In this document: in pieces, positions 1 to 6,809 of the stretch
Layout of the letters: each line of letters begins with the position of its first letter
Numbering within the stretch: position 1 is the first letter of the stretch
Assembly (NCBI GenBank): GCA_028705775.1
Contig: JAQWCW010000029.1
Span: 1 to 32,472 of the forward strand
Direction of reading: 5' to 3'
DNA length: 32,472 nucleotides
From: Eubacteriales bacterium
GTDB taxonomy: Bacteria; Bacillota; Clostridia; Christensenellales; Aristaeellaceae
The notes under the pieces: generated by a model
What the model was told of the DNA's origin: nothing
Database searches by the model: none
The model's input: only the letters and a program-made list of their open reading frames with translations
Program-made: the position numbers and the translations under genes

Positions 1-205
1 TATCACTTCTGTTGCCCGCAAACGTCCGCTATCCTGGGTTTTGTGACTATTTTACCGTCCGTATACCCGGGCCGTCGGATGAAATGTCACTCTTTGCGGT
101 GTCCGTTTTACGGGGTACAGTTTAGTAATACCCCCAAATTGTTTTCTTTATTATATCATCATCAATCGCAAACCGCAACGGTAAATATCCGCGCGGAAAG
201 CCGTA
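1..205 (-). other. Non-coding left edge, possible structured leader or ncRNA
   Basis: I see no credible gene here. A leftward promoter-like pair (TTGCGG, 17 bp, TATAAT, with the -10 near 152-157) would start a transcript running off the left edge, and no start codon opens a frame within it. The transcribed part contains nested complementary segments: 16-22 pairs with 93-99 (7 bp) and, inside it, 43-47 pairs with 86-90 (5 bp). A GGGGTA/TACCCC hairpin lies around 114-134. I could not match it to a riboswitch, tmRNA, RNase P or SRP consensus I know. The alternative is a long 5' leader of a gene beyond the window. Confidence 0.35.
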
Positions 206-592
206 TCATCGCGGGCGCTTTCCGTCTATCAGGGCAAATATCTCGTCTTTGCTTTCGCATTTGTCGTAATCGCCGACAAGCTGCCCATCATAATGATACC
301 TAAGCCCGTTTTTCTCGTTTTCGCAAAGCCTGTCCCGCAGTCTTTCTTCGCCAAACTCCCGTATATACTCCGAAAAGGCGCGGATTCGGGGCTTGTCGAG
401 CATATTGCCCTTGCAGGAGTCCATTTTGTCGCATTCCCAGCAGCCGCGCAACCCCTTTTCCATGCTGCATTTGCGATTGACGCACCATTCCCTGTCCCTG
501 CACTCGCCGCTTTCGCAGCCTGCGCAATGCTCGTTTTCCGAGCATACAGCGCACATCAGCCCGCAGCGCGCGGCTCCAAGTTCTTTTCTCAT
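206..592 (-). CDS. DUF3795-type cysteine-rich protein
   Basis: A 128-residue protein with about a dozen cysteines in its first 65 residues, in CxxC-like pairs (CGLMCAVC, CAGCESGEC, CWECDKMDSC), then a basic and acidic helical tail. This pattern is typical of the DUF3795 family of Clostridia and archaea, which probably binds zinc or an Fe-S cluster; no enzymatic role is established. The ATG is preceded by a weak GGCGG element and by an excellent promoter (TTTACA, 17 bp, TATAAT). A GC-rich hairpin (194-201 with 217-224) overlaps the stop codon but has no U-run. The gene is monocistronic and divergent from the monooxygenase gene at 716. The family call is by cysteine pattern only. Confidence 0.7.
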   Translation of the reverse strand: MRKELGAARCGLMCAVCSENEHCAGCESGECRDREWCVNRKCSMEKGLRGCWECDKMDSCKGNMLDKPRIRAFSEYIREFGEERLRDRLCENEKNGLRYHYDGQLVGDYDKCESKDEIFALIDGKRPR

Positions 593-624
593 TTGTTATT
601 ACCGCCTAATCTATGAATAAACGC

Positions 625-653
625 ATTATACATTCAGGAAAGACAAATGTAAA
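625..653 (-). promoter_or_regulatory. Promoter of the DUF3795 gene
   Basis: Read on the minus strand, TTTACA (648-653), a 17-bp spacer and TATAAT (625-630) form a near-consensus vegetative promoter about 33 bp before the start codon. Confidence 0.7.
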
Positions 654-662
654 CACAGCGAT

Positions 663-691
663 TTGACTTTAGCTTGAAATACGAATATCAT
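663..691 (+). promoter_or_regulatory. Promoter of the monooxygenase-sirtuin pair
   Basis: TTGACT (663-668), a 17-bp spacer and TATCAT (686-691) lie just upstream of the AGGAGG at 703. It is divergent from the promoter at 625-653, with only about 10 bp between the two -35 elements. Confidence 0.65.
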
Positions 692-715
692 TGAAGTAAT
701 CTAGGAGGTATGCTT

Positions 716-1018
716 ATGAACGAATTCAGCGTTCTTTTGGTAAAATACACGGTGAAGCGCGGAATGCTCAAGGCTTTTTCGCGTGCGCTTTCAGATAACA
801 AGATAGCGGAGCTTTCCCGCGCGGAGGAGGGCTGCGAAAAATACGAATACCTTTATTCGCAGAGCGAGCCTGACGCGCTTTACTTAAACGAGGTATGGCG
901 CGGCGAGGATAACCGCCTTGCGCACATGAACAGCACGCATTTCAAGGTGCTTGCGATGCTAAAGGGCGAATATGTGGAGAAAACAGATATAGAAAAGTAT
1001 ATCGCGGAGAGAATATGA
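716..1018 (+). CDS. Antibiotic biosynthesis monooxygenase (ABM) family protein
   Basis: A 100-residue protein with the ferredoxin-like ABM pattern: an N-terminal strand beginning MNEFSVLLVKYTV, a central GCEKYEYLYS strand, then LYLNEVW followed by an HMNSTHFK helix. Relatives include YgiN-type quinol monooxygenases and heme-handling enzymes; the substrate cannot be told from sequence. I place the start at the ATG at 716 because AGGAGG (703-708) is 7 nt before it; an ATG at 710 is too close. Its stop overlaps the next start as ATGA, so it is probably translationally coupled to the sirtuin. Function is inferred from the family only. Confidence 0.8.
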   Translation: MNEFSVLLVKYTVKRGMLKAFSRALSDNKIAELSRAEEGCEKYEYLYSQSEPDALYLNEVWRGEDNRLAHMNSTHFKVLAMLKGEYVEKTDIEKYIAERI

Positions 1019-1779
1019 GCGCAGAGTCATTTGCAAGGCGGCACGAAAAGCCGAGGGAACTAAGCCTTCAGGCGCTGATTGACGGCGCAGGCAAAATTGC
1101 GTTTTTCGGCGGAGCGGGAGTCTCAACCGAAAGCGGAATACCCGATTTCAGGAGCGCGAAGGGGCTTTACAACGAGGAAAACGGCGAATACTCGCCCGAA
1201 ACCATACTAAGCTCGCTTTTTTTCTGCCTAAAGCCCGATGAATTCTACGATTATTACCGCTCCCACCTGCTCTACCCGAACGCCGTTCCCAACGCCGCGC
1301 ACAGAAAGCTTGCGGAGCTTGAAAGGGCGGGAAAGCTTTCCGGAATCGTAACGCAGAACATAGACGGCCTGCACCGCAGGGCGGGAAGCCGCCTATGCTT
1401 TGAGCTGCACGGAAATGTAAACGAAAACACCTGCGTTAAATGCGGAAAGCATTACGGAGTAAGCATTATGGCGCAAAGCGAAGGAATTCCGCACTGCAAA
1501 TGCTCCGGCGTTATAAAGCCCGGAATCGTCCTATATGGCGAGCCGCTCGATATGTATGTTGCGCGCGGCGCAAAGCGCGCGATAGCGGACGCAGATTTGC
1601 TTATAGTTGCGGGAACATCGCTTTCCGTAGAGCCTGCGGCAAGCTTTATAAAAAGCTACAACGGCAAGGATATAGTGGTAATCAACAAGGAGGAAACCCC
1701 GCTTGACGAAAAAGCGACGCTCGTGCTTCGCGGCGGAATTGCCGAAATCATGAGCAAGATTAAGGTCAGGCAGCATTAA
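1015..1779 (+). CDS. cobB: NAD-dependent protein deacylase, Sir2 family
   Basis: A sirtuin of 254 residues, the usual bacterial length. It removes acyl groups from lysines using NAD+ and releases nicotinamide and O-acyl-ADP-ribose. Visible motifs are the NAD-binding GAGVSTESGIPDFRS (33-47), TQNIDGLH (113-120), the catalytic His132 in ELHGN, zinc-ligand cysteines C140, C143, C161 and C163 (a CxxC...CxC variant common in Clostridia) and the C-terminal GTSLSVEPA loop. The ATG overlaps the upstream TGA, so the pair is one transcript. Acyl specificity (acetyl versus succinyl) is not settled from sequence. Confidence 0.95.
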   Translation: MSAESFARRHEKPRELSLQALIDGAGKIAFFGGAGVSTESGIPDFRSAKGLYNEENGEYSPETILSSLFFCLKPDEFYDYYRSHLLYPNAVPNAAHRKLAELERAGKLSGIVTQNIDGLHRRAGSRLCFELHGNVNENTCVKCGKHYGVSIMAQSEGIPHCKCSGVIKPGIVLYGEPLDMYVARGAKRAIADADLLIVAGTSLSVEPAASFIKSYNGKDIVVINKEETPLDEKATLVLRGGIAEIMSKIKVRQH

Positions 1780-1797
1780 AACGCCATTGCTCACGCC

Positions 1798-1826
1798 TTG
1801 CCAAGATACCGAAATACAGGTATAAT
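1798..1826 (+). promoter_or_regulatory. Promoter of the M50 protease-scpAB-MATE run
   Basis: TTGCCA (1798-1803), a 17-bp spacer and TATAAT (1821-1826) lie about 50 bp before the GTG start of the protease gene. No competing promoter is obvious before 5348. Confidence 0.65.
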
Positions 1827-1874
1827 GGCTTTTATCGGTTTACTCCGATACGCAAAGTGAAATGAGGTAGGCTT

Positions 1875-2657
1875 GTGTTTTATTGGCTCGATATGCTGAC
1901 GCAGCACCCGATAGAGTTTTTATCGCTGATGCTTTTCCGCGCGCCCGCCGTATTGCTCGCGCTTATGCTTCACGAATGCGCGCACGGCTACGTTGCGTAT
2001 AAATGCGGCGACCCGACTGCAAAAATGCTCGGCCGTCTTTCGCTCAACCCGCTCAAGCATCTTGACCCAATCGGTACAATCCTCATGTTCCTTGTCGGCT
2101 TCGGCTGGGCAAAGCCCGTGCCTGTCAACCCGCGCAATTTCGGCAATTACAAGCGGGACACCATTATGGTAAGCCTTGCGGGAATCATCGTTAATCTGAC
2201 GCTTTTCCTGCTTTCAACCGCGATTATGGTAAGCCTGAATTCCCTGCTCTGGAAGCCGCAGTACGCCGCATATTACTCGAATTTGCAGCTGCTTGGCTTT
2301 GGCAGCTCAAGCAACGTTCTTACATGGCCCGTGCTGGACGGCTCGATGAACGAGTTCTTCAAAACGCCGTGGCTCCAGTATATATACTATTTCCTTATGC
2401 AGTTTTCGATTGTCAACATCGGGCTTGGCGTGTTCAACCTGATTCCCGTTCCCCCGCTTGACGGCTACCGCGTTGTCGGCTCGCTTTTCACCAAAAACGG
2501 AAAGAGCTTTCTGCCGCAGAATTACGAGCGAATCGGCATGGGAATCATGATGCTCATATGCCTTACGACCAACGTTGTCGGCAACGTTATGAGCGCGGTA
2601 ACAACGGCGGTTCAAAGCGGCGTAATACAGCTGTTCACTATGATTGCGGGAGGCTGA
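1875..2657 (+). CDS. Site-2 protease family membrane metalloprotease (M50, YwhC-like)
   Basis: A polytopic membrane protease of 260 residues that cleaves substrates within the membrane. The zinc motif HECAH is at residues 33-37 within the first long hydrophobic segment, and the third zinc ligand is probably D196 in PVPPLDGYR, both hallmarks of peptidase family M50B. A conserved DPIGT...GWAKPVPVNP stretch links them. Translation appears to start at GTG 1875, with GAGGT just upstream; the next in-frame ATG would cut the N-terminus. It sits directly ahead of scpA and scpB with a 2-nt gap, an arrangement common in Firmicutes. The substrate is unknown; involvement in regulated intramembrane proteolysis is inferred. 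Confidence 0.92.
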   Translation: MFYWLDMLTQHPIEFLSLMLFRAPAVLLALMLHECAHGYVAYKCGDPTAKMLGRLSLNPLKHLDPIGTILMFLVGFGWAKPVPVNPRNFGNYKRDTIMVSLAGIIVNLTLFLLSTAIMVSLNSLLWKPQYAAYYSNLQLLGFGSSSNVLTWPVLDGSMNEFFKTPWLQYIYYFLMQFSIVNIGLGVFNLIPVPPLDGYRVVGSLFTKNGKSFLPQNYERIGMGIMMLICLTTNVVGNVMSAVTTAVQSGVIQLFTMIAGG

Positions 2658-2659
2658 AA

Positions 2660-3403
2660 ATGCCGTATCATGTAAAGCTCAAGCAGTTTGACGGCCCCTT
2701 GGACTTTCTGCTGCATCTGATATCAAAGGCAAAAATCGACATAAAGGATATATTCATATCCGAAATAACCGACCAGTACCTTGCGAGCATGGACAATATC
2801 GGCGAGCTTGACATGGACTCCGCAAGCGAGTTCCTTACGATGGCAGCCACCCTGCTTGAAATAAAGAGCCGCGCGCTTTTGCCTAAGCCGCCCAAGGATG
2901 AGGGCGAGGACGATGACCCCGAGCAGGCGCTGATACGCAGGCTTGAGGAATACAAGCGCTTCAAGGAAACGGCGGGCAATATGGCGGAATTTGAAAAGGC
3001 GGCAAAGGCGATGTACGAAAAGCTGCCCGAGGAATACCCGCTTCCGCCGCAGGAATTCGAGCTTGTCGGGCTGACGCTTGAAGGGCTTATTCAGGCGTTC
3101 CTCCGCGCGACGAACCGCCGCCCGCCCGAGGAAGTGCCGGTGCTTGCCGCAATGACGCGCGAGCTGAGGCGCGACAGCTTTACTGTTCAGGAGTGTATGC
3201 TGCACATTCTGCGCCGCCTCCAGCGCTCCGACATTCCCTTCTCCTCCCTGCTTTCGTCAGAGCCGAGCCGTGAGGAAGTTGTAACAATGTTCCTTGCGCT
3301 CTTGGAGCTGCTGCGCCTCGGAAAAGCGCACGTCAGGCAGGACGACAAATTCGACGATTTCAAACTATACCGCGGGAGGCCGGCAGAAGAAAATGCAAGC
3401 TAA
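2660..3403 (+). CDS. scpA: Segregation and condensation protein A
   Basis: ScpA is the kleisin subunit that bridges the SMC ATPase heads in the bacterial condensin complex, acting on the nucleoid in chromosome segregation. The 247-residue product has the family N-terminus (FDGPLDFLLHLISKAKIDIKD in shortened form: FDGPLDFLLHLI then KIDIKDI), an MAATLLEIKSRALLP helix, an acidic linker (residues about 80-95) and a C-terminal winged-helix region that contacts SMC. The ATG at 2660 is 2 nt after the protease stop, with GGGAGG at 2648-2653; longer in-frame starts upstream would overlap the protease gene. Its 3' end overlaps scpB by 11 nt, suggesting coupled translation and balanced complex assembly. 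Confidence 0.96.
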   Translation: MPYHVKLKQFDGPLDFLLHLISKAKIDIKDIFISEITDQYLASMDNIGELDMDSASEFLTMAATLLEIKSRALLPKPPKDEGEDDDPEQALIRRLEEYKRFKETAGNMAEFEKAAKAMYEKLPEEYPLPPQEFELVGLTLEGLIQAFLRATNRRPPEEVPVLAAMTRELRRDSFTVQECMLHILRRLQRSDIPFSSLLSSEPSREEVVTMFLALLELLRLGKAHVRQDDKFDDFKLYRGRPAEENAS

Positions 3404-3983
3404 GGAAACGGCGCATATTATCGAGGCAATACTCTTTGTGGCAGGCGAGCCGGTAATGCTCTCCGACCTTCGGGACGCAGTCGGCGTGACCGACGAGGAG
3501 CTGCGCGAGGGGCTTACGGAGCTTGACAACGAATACACCTTTGCGCGGCGCGGAATAATTCTGCGGCGCTTTGGGGAACACGTTCAGCTTTCCACCCGTC
3601 CCGAATACGCGGAGTATGTCGAGCGGCTTTTGCAGCCCGTTCAGAAGCAGAGCCTTTCCCAGAGCGCAATGGAAACGCTGGCAATAATAGCATACCGTCA
3701 GCCCTGCACCCGCTCCGAAATTGAAGCGGTAAGGGGCGTTAAATGCGATTATTCCGTGCAGAGCCTTGCCCTCAAGGGGCTGATTGCCGAAGCGGGCCGC
3801 AAGGACACGGTTGGTCATCCCATCCTATACGCAACGACCGATAAATTCCTGAGCCATTTCGGAATAGCCGATTTGTCGCAGCTGCCGGAGCTGCCGCAGG
3901 CGAATGAAGAAGAAAACGGCGCAAGCGAAATATCGGGCGATGACTCAATCCTTATTTCGGACGCCGCAAGGGACGCAGAATAA
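3393..3983 (+). CDS. scpB: Segregation and condensation protein B
   Basis: ScpB dimerises through winged-helix domains and binds the ScpA kleisin. The 196-residue product has the typical opening (HIIEAILFVAGEPVM), a strand-turn at LSTRPEYAEYVERLL, and the conserved core LSQSAMETLAIIAYRQPCTRSEIE with VRGVKCDYSVQSL (a second winged helix, about residues 85-130). The C-terminal 30 residues are acidic and low complexity. The start at 3393 lies inside the last codons of scpA. The stop abuts the ATG of the MATE gene with no gap. Length and motifs match the family. Confidence 0.96.
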   Translation: MQAKETAHIIEAILFVAGEPVMLSDLRDAVGVTDEELREGLTELDNEYTFARRGIILRRFGEHVQLSTRPEYAEYVERLLQPVQKQSLSQSAMETLAIIAYRQPCTRSEIEAVRGVKCDYSVQSLALKGLIAEAGRKDTVGHPILYATTDKFLSHFGIADLSQLPELPQANEEENGASEISGDDSILISDAARDAE

Positions 3984-5348
3984 ATGACAGAAGCGCAAAA
4001 AAAGCCGCGCGAGCGCTTAAAGGATATGACTGAGGGCAGCCCGACAAAGCTGCTCATTTCTTTCGCCCTGCCGCTGATGGCGGGCAGCGTGTTCCAGCAA
4101 ATGTACACGCTTACGGACACGGCGATAATCGGAAGCTTTGCGGGGCTTGACGCGCTTGCCTCCCTCGGCGCTGCCGACTGGTTCAATTATCTTGTGCTTT
4201 CGATACTGATTGGCTTCACGCAGGGCTTTTCCATACTGATGTCGCAGCGCTTCGGCGCGCGGGATGAGGACGGGCTTAAAAAGGCGTTTTCGATGTCCAT
4301 ACTTCTCAGCGCGTTTATCGCCGCGATAACCCTTATACTCAGCGAAGCGCTTGCCGCGCCTGTCCTTAGGCTGCTCAAAACTCCGGATAACATTATCGGC
4401 GGCTCGATTGCCTATATCCGAATATTCTTTATGGGCATTCCGTTCGTTGCCTGCTACAATCTGCTCGCAGGCGCGCTGAGGGCAATCGGAGATTCAAAAT
4501 CACCGCTTTACGCAATGCTCGTTTCGTCCGCAACCAATGTAGCTCTTGATTTGCTTTTCGTTCTCGGCTTCGGGTGGGGAATCAAGGGCGCGGCAGCCGC
4601 GACGGTTATTTCTCAAGCTCTTTCAGCCGCATACTGCGCCGCAACCGTAATAAAATCCAAGCTGCTGAAGCCGACCCGCGTTTATTTCAAAGTCGATAAG
4701 CCGCTTTGCGGAATGCTTTTGCGCTTAGGGCTGCCCGTAGCCGCCCAGAACGCGGTAATCGCCGTCGGCGGAATGGCGGTTCAGCGCGTAGTCAATGATT
4801 TCGGCTTCATTTTCCTCGCGGGCTATACCGCAACGAACAAGCTTTACGGTCTGCTTGAGCTTGCCGCTGTTTCCTTCGGTCACGCCCTTTCGGTATACAC
4901 GGGGCAGAACATCGGCGCGGGCAGGAAGGACAGAATACGCGCGGGGCTGAAATCGGCAACCGTAATCTCGATAACAACCTCCGCCGTTATCGGCGGGCTT
5001 ATGCTCCTTCTCGGAAAGCCAATCCTCTCCCTTTTCATTTCCGCGCCGAAAGAGCAGTACGACCTTGCGATGACCTACGCATATGATTTCCTTGCGATAA
5101 TGAGCGTTTCGCTGCCAATCCTCTATATGCTCTACGTTTACAGAAGCGCGCTTCAGGGAATGGGCGACACGCTCGCGCCTATGCTTTCCGGAATCGTGGA
5201 GCTTGTTATGCGCGTCGCGGTGGCAATTGTTCTGTCAAAGATAATCGGCTACTACGGAACTTTCTTTGCCGAGATAGCGGCATGGATTGGCGCAATGGTT
5301 CTGCAGGGCATTGCTCTTAAAAAAAGAAACAAGGCCTTGGGGATATAA
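3984..5348 (+). CDS. MATE family efflux transporter
   Basis: A 454-residue protein with about 12 hydrophobic segments in two pseudo-symmetric halves, each opening with a MATE signature: GSPTKLLISFALPLMAGSVF at the N-terminus and LRLGLPVAAQNAVI about residue 245. Such transporters export cationic drugs, metabolites or flavins in exchange for Na+ or H+. The ATG follows the scpB stop directly, and the gene ends at a strong bidirectional terminator, so it is the last gene of the scp operon. There is no functional tie to condensin that I can defend. It belongs to the broad DinF/NorM-like group; the substrate is unknown. Confidence 0.93.
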   Translation: MTEAQKKPRERLKDMTEGSPTKLLISFALPLMAGSVFQQMYTLTDTAIIGSFAGLDALASLGAADWFNYLVLSILIGFTQGFSILMSQRFGARDEDGLKKAFSMSILLSAFIAAITLILSEALAAPVLRLLKTPDNIIGGSIAYIRIFFMGIPFVACYNLLAGALRAIGDSKSPLYAMLVSSATNVALDLLFVLGFGWGIKGAAAATVISQALSAAYCAATVIKSKLLKPTRVYFKVDKPLCGMLLRLGLPVAAQNAVIAVGGMAVQRVVNDFGFIFLAGYTATNKLYGLLELAAVSFGHALSVYTGQNIGAGRKDRIRAGLKSATVISITTSAVIGGLMLLLGKPILSLFISAPKEQYDLAMTYAYDFLAIMSVSLPILYMLYVYRSALQGMGDTLAPMLSGIVELVMRVAVAIVLSKIIGYYGTFFAEIAAWIGAMVLQGIALKKRNKALGI

Positions 5349-5350
5349 AA

Positions 5351-5385
5351 ACGGGCGCGGACAATTCCGCGCCTGTTTTGTTTTT
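5351..5385. terminator. Bidirectional intrinsic terminator
   Basis: An 11-bp stem (5351-5361 with 5366-5376, one G-U pair) with a CAAT loop. It is followed by TTTTGTTTTT on the plus strand and by TTTTTAT on the minus strand, so it can stop both the MATE transcript and the convergent serine hydrolase transcript. Confidence 0.9.
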
Positions 5386-5395
5386 AGTTAAGGTG

Positions 5396-6553
5396 TTATT
5401 CCTCTGCACCGTAAAGGTACTCATACGCTATTGCAACCGAATTCAGCACGAGCGGCGCCATGTTATGAATCTCAGGGCGTTCCTTGGAGCGGTTTGAGGT
5501 TACGGCTATGCAGGTGTTATCCTCGGGGTCAAAGAAAAGTCCGGCAATCACGCCGTTGCTTACGCCCTGATGACCGTACATCAGGCGCCCCTTGACTACC
5601 GTATCCTGCTTAATCTGCATTCCGAGTCCGTATTCAACCTTCGCGCTTACGCCCTCCATGCCCGTCTGACAAACGCGCATATCCTTCACCGTCTGCTCAG
5701 AGAGGATTCTTACCCCGTTTGCAGTTCCGTCGCCCGAAAGCACGGTAAGCAGCACGCACAAATCGCGCGCGGACATTTTGAGTCCTCCCGCGCCGTAGAT
5801 ATAGCTGTATTCGGGGTCCTTGCTTTCGTAAAACTCGCCGTTTGTATAGCTCGCGTTTGCGATTCTTGAGCCTTCCGGAAGGAAATTGCGGATGTAAACT
5901 CCGCGAATTCCAAGCGGGGAAAAGATATGCTCCGTCATGTAATCGTCAAGCGTTTGACCCGAGGCGTATTCGATTAAGCTGCCGAGGATTCCGAAGCCGA
6001 AATTGCTGTACTCATATCGCGTTCCGGGCGCGCATTTGCTGAACGCGGACTTTTTCGACTTGCCGCACAGGATTTCCTGAAGCGGCTTCAAATCGGTCAT
6101 CGTTACGCCCCTCGTGTAGCCCTTGCAGGTGATAATGCTTGAGGTATGGCAGAGAATCTGCCTGATTGTAATCTTTACATCCGCAAAATTCGGGTTGCGC
6201 ACCTCATAGCCGAGGTATGCGCTTATATCCTCGTCAAGAGAAAGCTTGCCCGCGTCAACAAGCTGCATTATTCCCATAGCGGTAATCAGCTTGCTTGCGG
6301 ACGCCATTTTGAAAAAGGTTTCATCGTCAATCGGCCCTTTATCGCTGCCGAGAACGCGCCCGTAATTGAAAACGCCGACAATTTCCCCGTCCTTTGCAAC
6401 GGCAACGGAAGCGCCGACGGTCAAGAGCGCCGAAAAAGCTTTATCAAAGTCAGCCTTCGCAGCCGTATACCGCACGGACTCCTCCGCAGCGGCGGGAAAC
6501 GCGCAGACGAGCAGGGCGAAAGCCGCGAAAAGCGCGATAATTTTACGAAGCAT
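5396..6553 (-). CDS. Secreted serine hydrolase, class C beta-lactamase-like
   Basis: A 385-residue penicillin-binding-protein-fold hydrolase. Residues 1-23 are a signal peptide (basic start, hydrophobic core, AFPAAA cleavage region). The active-site S85-A-S-K88 (SxxK), Y182-S-N184 (YxN) and a late YGHQGVSNG motif taking the place of KTG match the class C beta-lactamase/esterase/D-Ala carboxypeptidase superfamily (Pfam Beta-lactamase). It probably acts on cell-wall peptides or esters outside the membrane; a true antibiotic-resistance role is not implied. The ATG at 6553 has a clear GGGAGG site. It is transcribed divergently from a cell-wall-type NlpC/P60 protein, consistent with a surface role. 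Confidence 0.9.
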   Translation of the reverse strand: MLRKIIALFAAFALLVCAFPAAAEESVRYTAAKADFDKAFSALLTVGASVAVAKDGEIVGVFNYGRVLGSDKGPIDDETFFKMASASKLITAMGIMQLVDAGKLSLDEDISAYLGYEVRNPNFADVKITIRQILCHTSSIITCKGYTRGVTMTDLKPLQEILCGKSKKSAFSKCAPGTRYEYSNFGFGILGSLIEYASGQTLDDYMTEHIFSPLGIRGVYIRNFLPEGSRIANASYTNGEFYESKDPEYSYIYGAGGLKMSARDLCVLLTVLSGDGTANGVRILSEQTVKDMRVCQTGMEGVSAKVEYGLGMQIKQDTVVKGRLMYGHQGVSNGVIAGLFFDPEDNTCIAVTSNRSKERPEIHNMAPLVLNSVAIAYEYLYGAEE

Positions 6554-6579
6554 CGGAATACCTCCCTTTACAAAAGTTC

Positions 6580-6608
6580 ATTATCGCCGCGCAAGGGCGT
6601 TTTGTCAA
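6580..6608 (-). promoter_or_regulatory. Promoter of the serine hydrolase gene
   Basis: On the minus strand, TTGACA (6603-6608), a 17-bp spacer and GATAAT (6580-6585). Its -35 hexamer overlaps that of the divergent promoter at 6602-6630 by five bases. Confidence 0.75.
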
Positions 6609-6630
6609 ATGAAAGAATGTGTGGTAGAAT
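6602..6630 (+). promoter_or_regulatory. Promoter of the Ig-repeat/NlpC-P60 gene
   Basis: TTGTCA (6602-6607), a 17-bp spacer and TAGAAT (6625-6630) with an extended -10 TGG. Initiation near 6637 would leave a leader of roughly 170 nt before the start codon at 6810. Confidence 0.75.
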
Positions 6631-6636
6631 AGCTTT

Positions 6637-6809
6637 GGAATATTCAAGGAAATTTCTAAAGCCGGATGGAAACGGAGCCTATATCCGTTAATTAATACGT
6701 GAGCGCGTTTCCGTATCAAGGAAGCAAAAGCTCAATCAAGCCGCAAGGGGGCGCGGCGCAAGCCGCATTATTTACGCCTTTTTACGGCGCAAATCGCACG
6801 GAGGATTTT
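6637..6809 (+). promoter_or_regulatory. Long structured 5' leader of the NlpC/P60 gene
   Basis: About 170 nt lie between the predicted start of transcription and the ATG. They include a perfect GCGGC-GCAA-GCCGC hairpin with a GNRA tetraloop (about 6754-6767), a CGCC/GGCG hairpin close to the ribosome site, and a 9-codon ORF starting at 6666. I find none of the conserved cores of the c-di-AMP or c-di-GMP riboswitches that often precede such genes. The leader could be attenuating or simply structured; the role is unassigned. Confidence 0.3.

Noticed and set aside
6699-6809. A GTG start at 6699 for the Ig-repeat protein
   Set aside because: It would add 37 low-complexity residues ahead of an obvious signal peptide, while GGAGG is correctly placed only before the ATG at 6810.
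6637-6809. A c-di-AMP (ydaO) or c-di-GMP (GEMM) riboswitch before the NlpC/P60 gene
   Set aside because: None of the conserved cores of those classes is present; only simple hairpins are seen.
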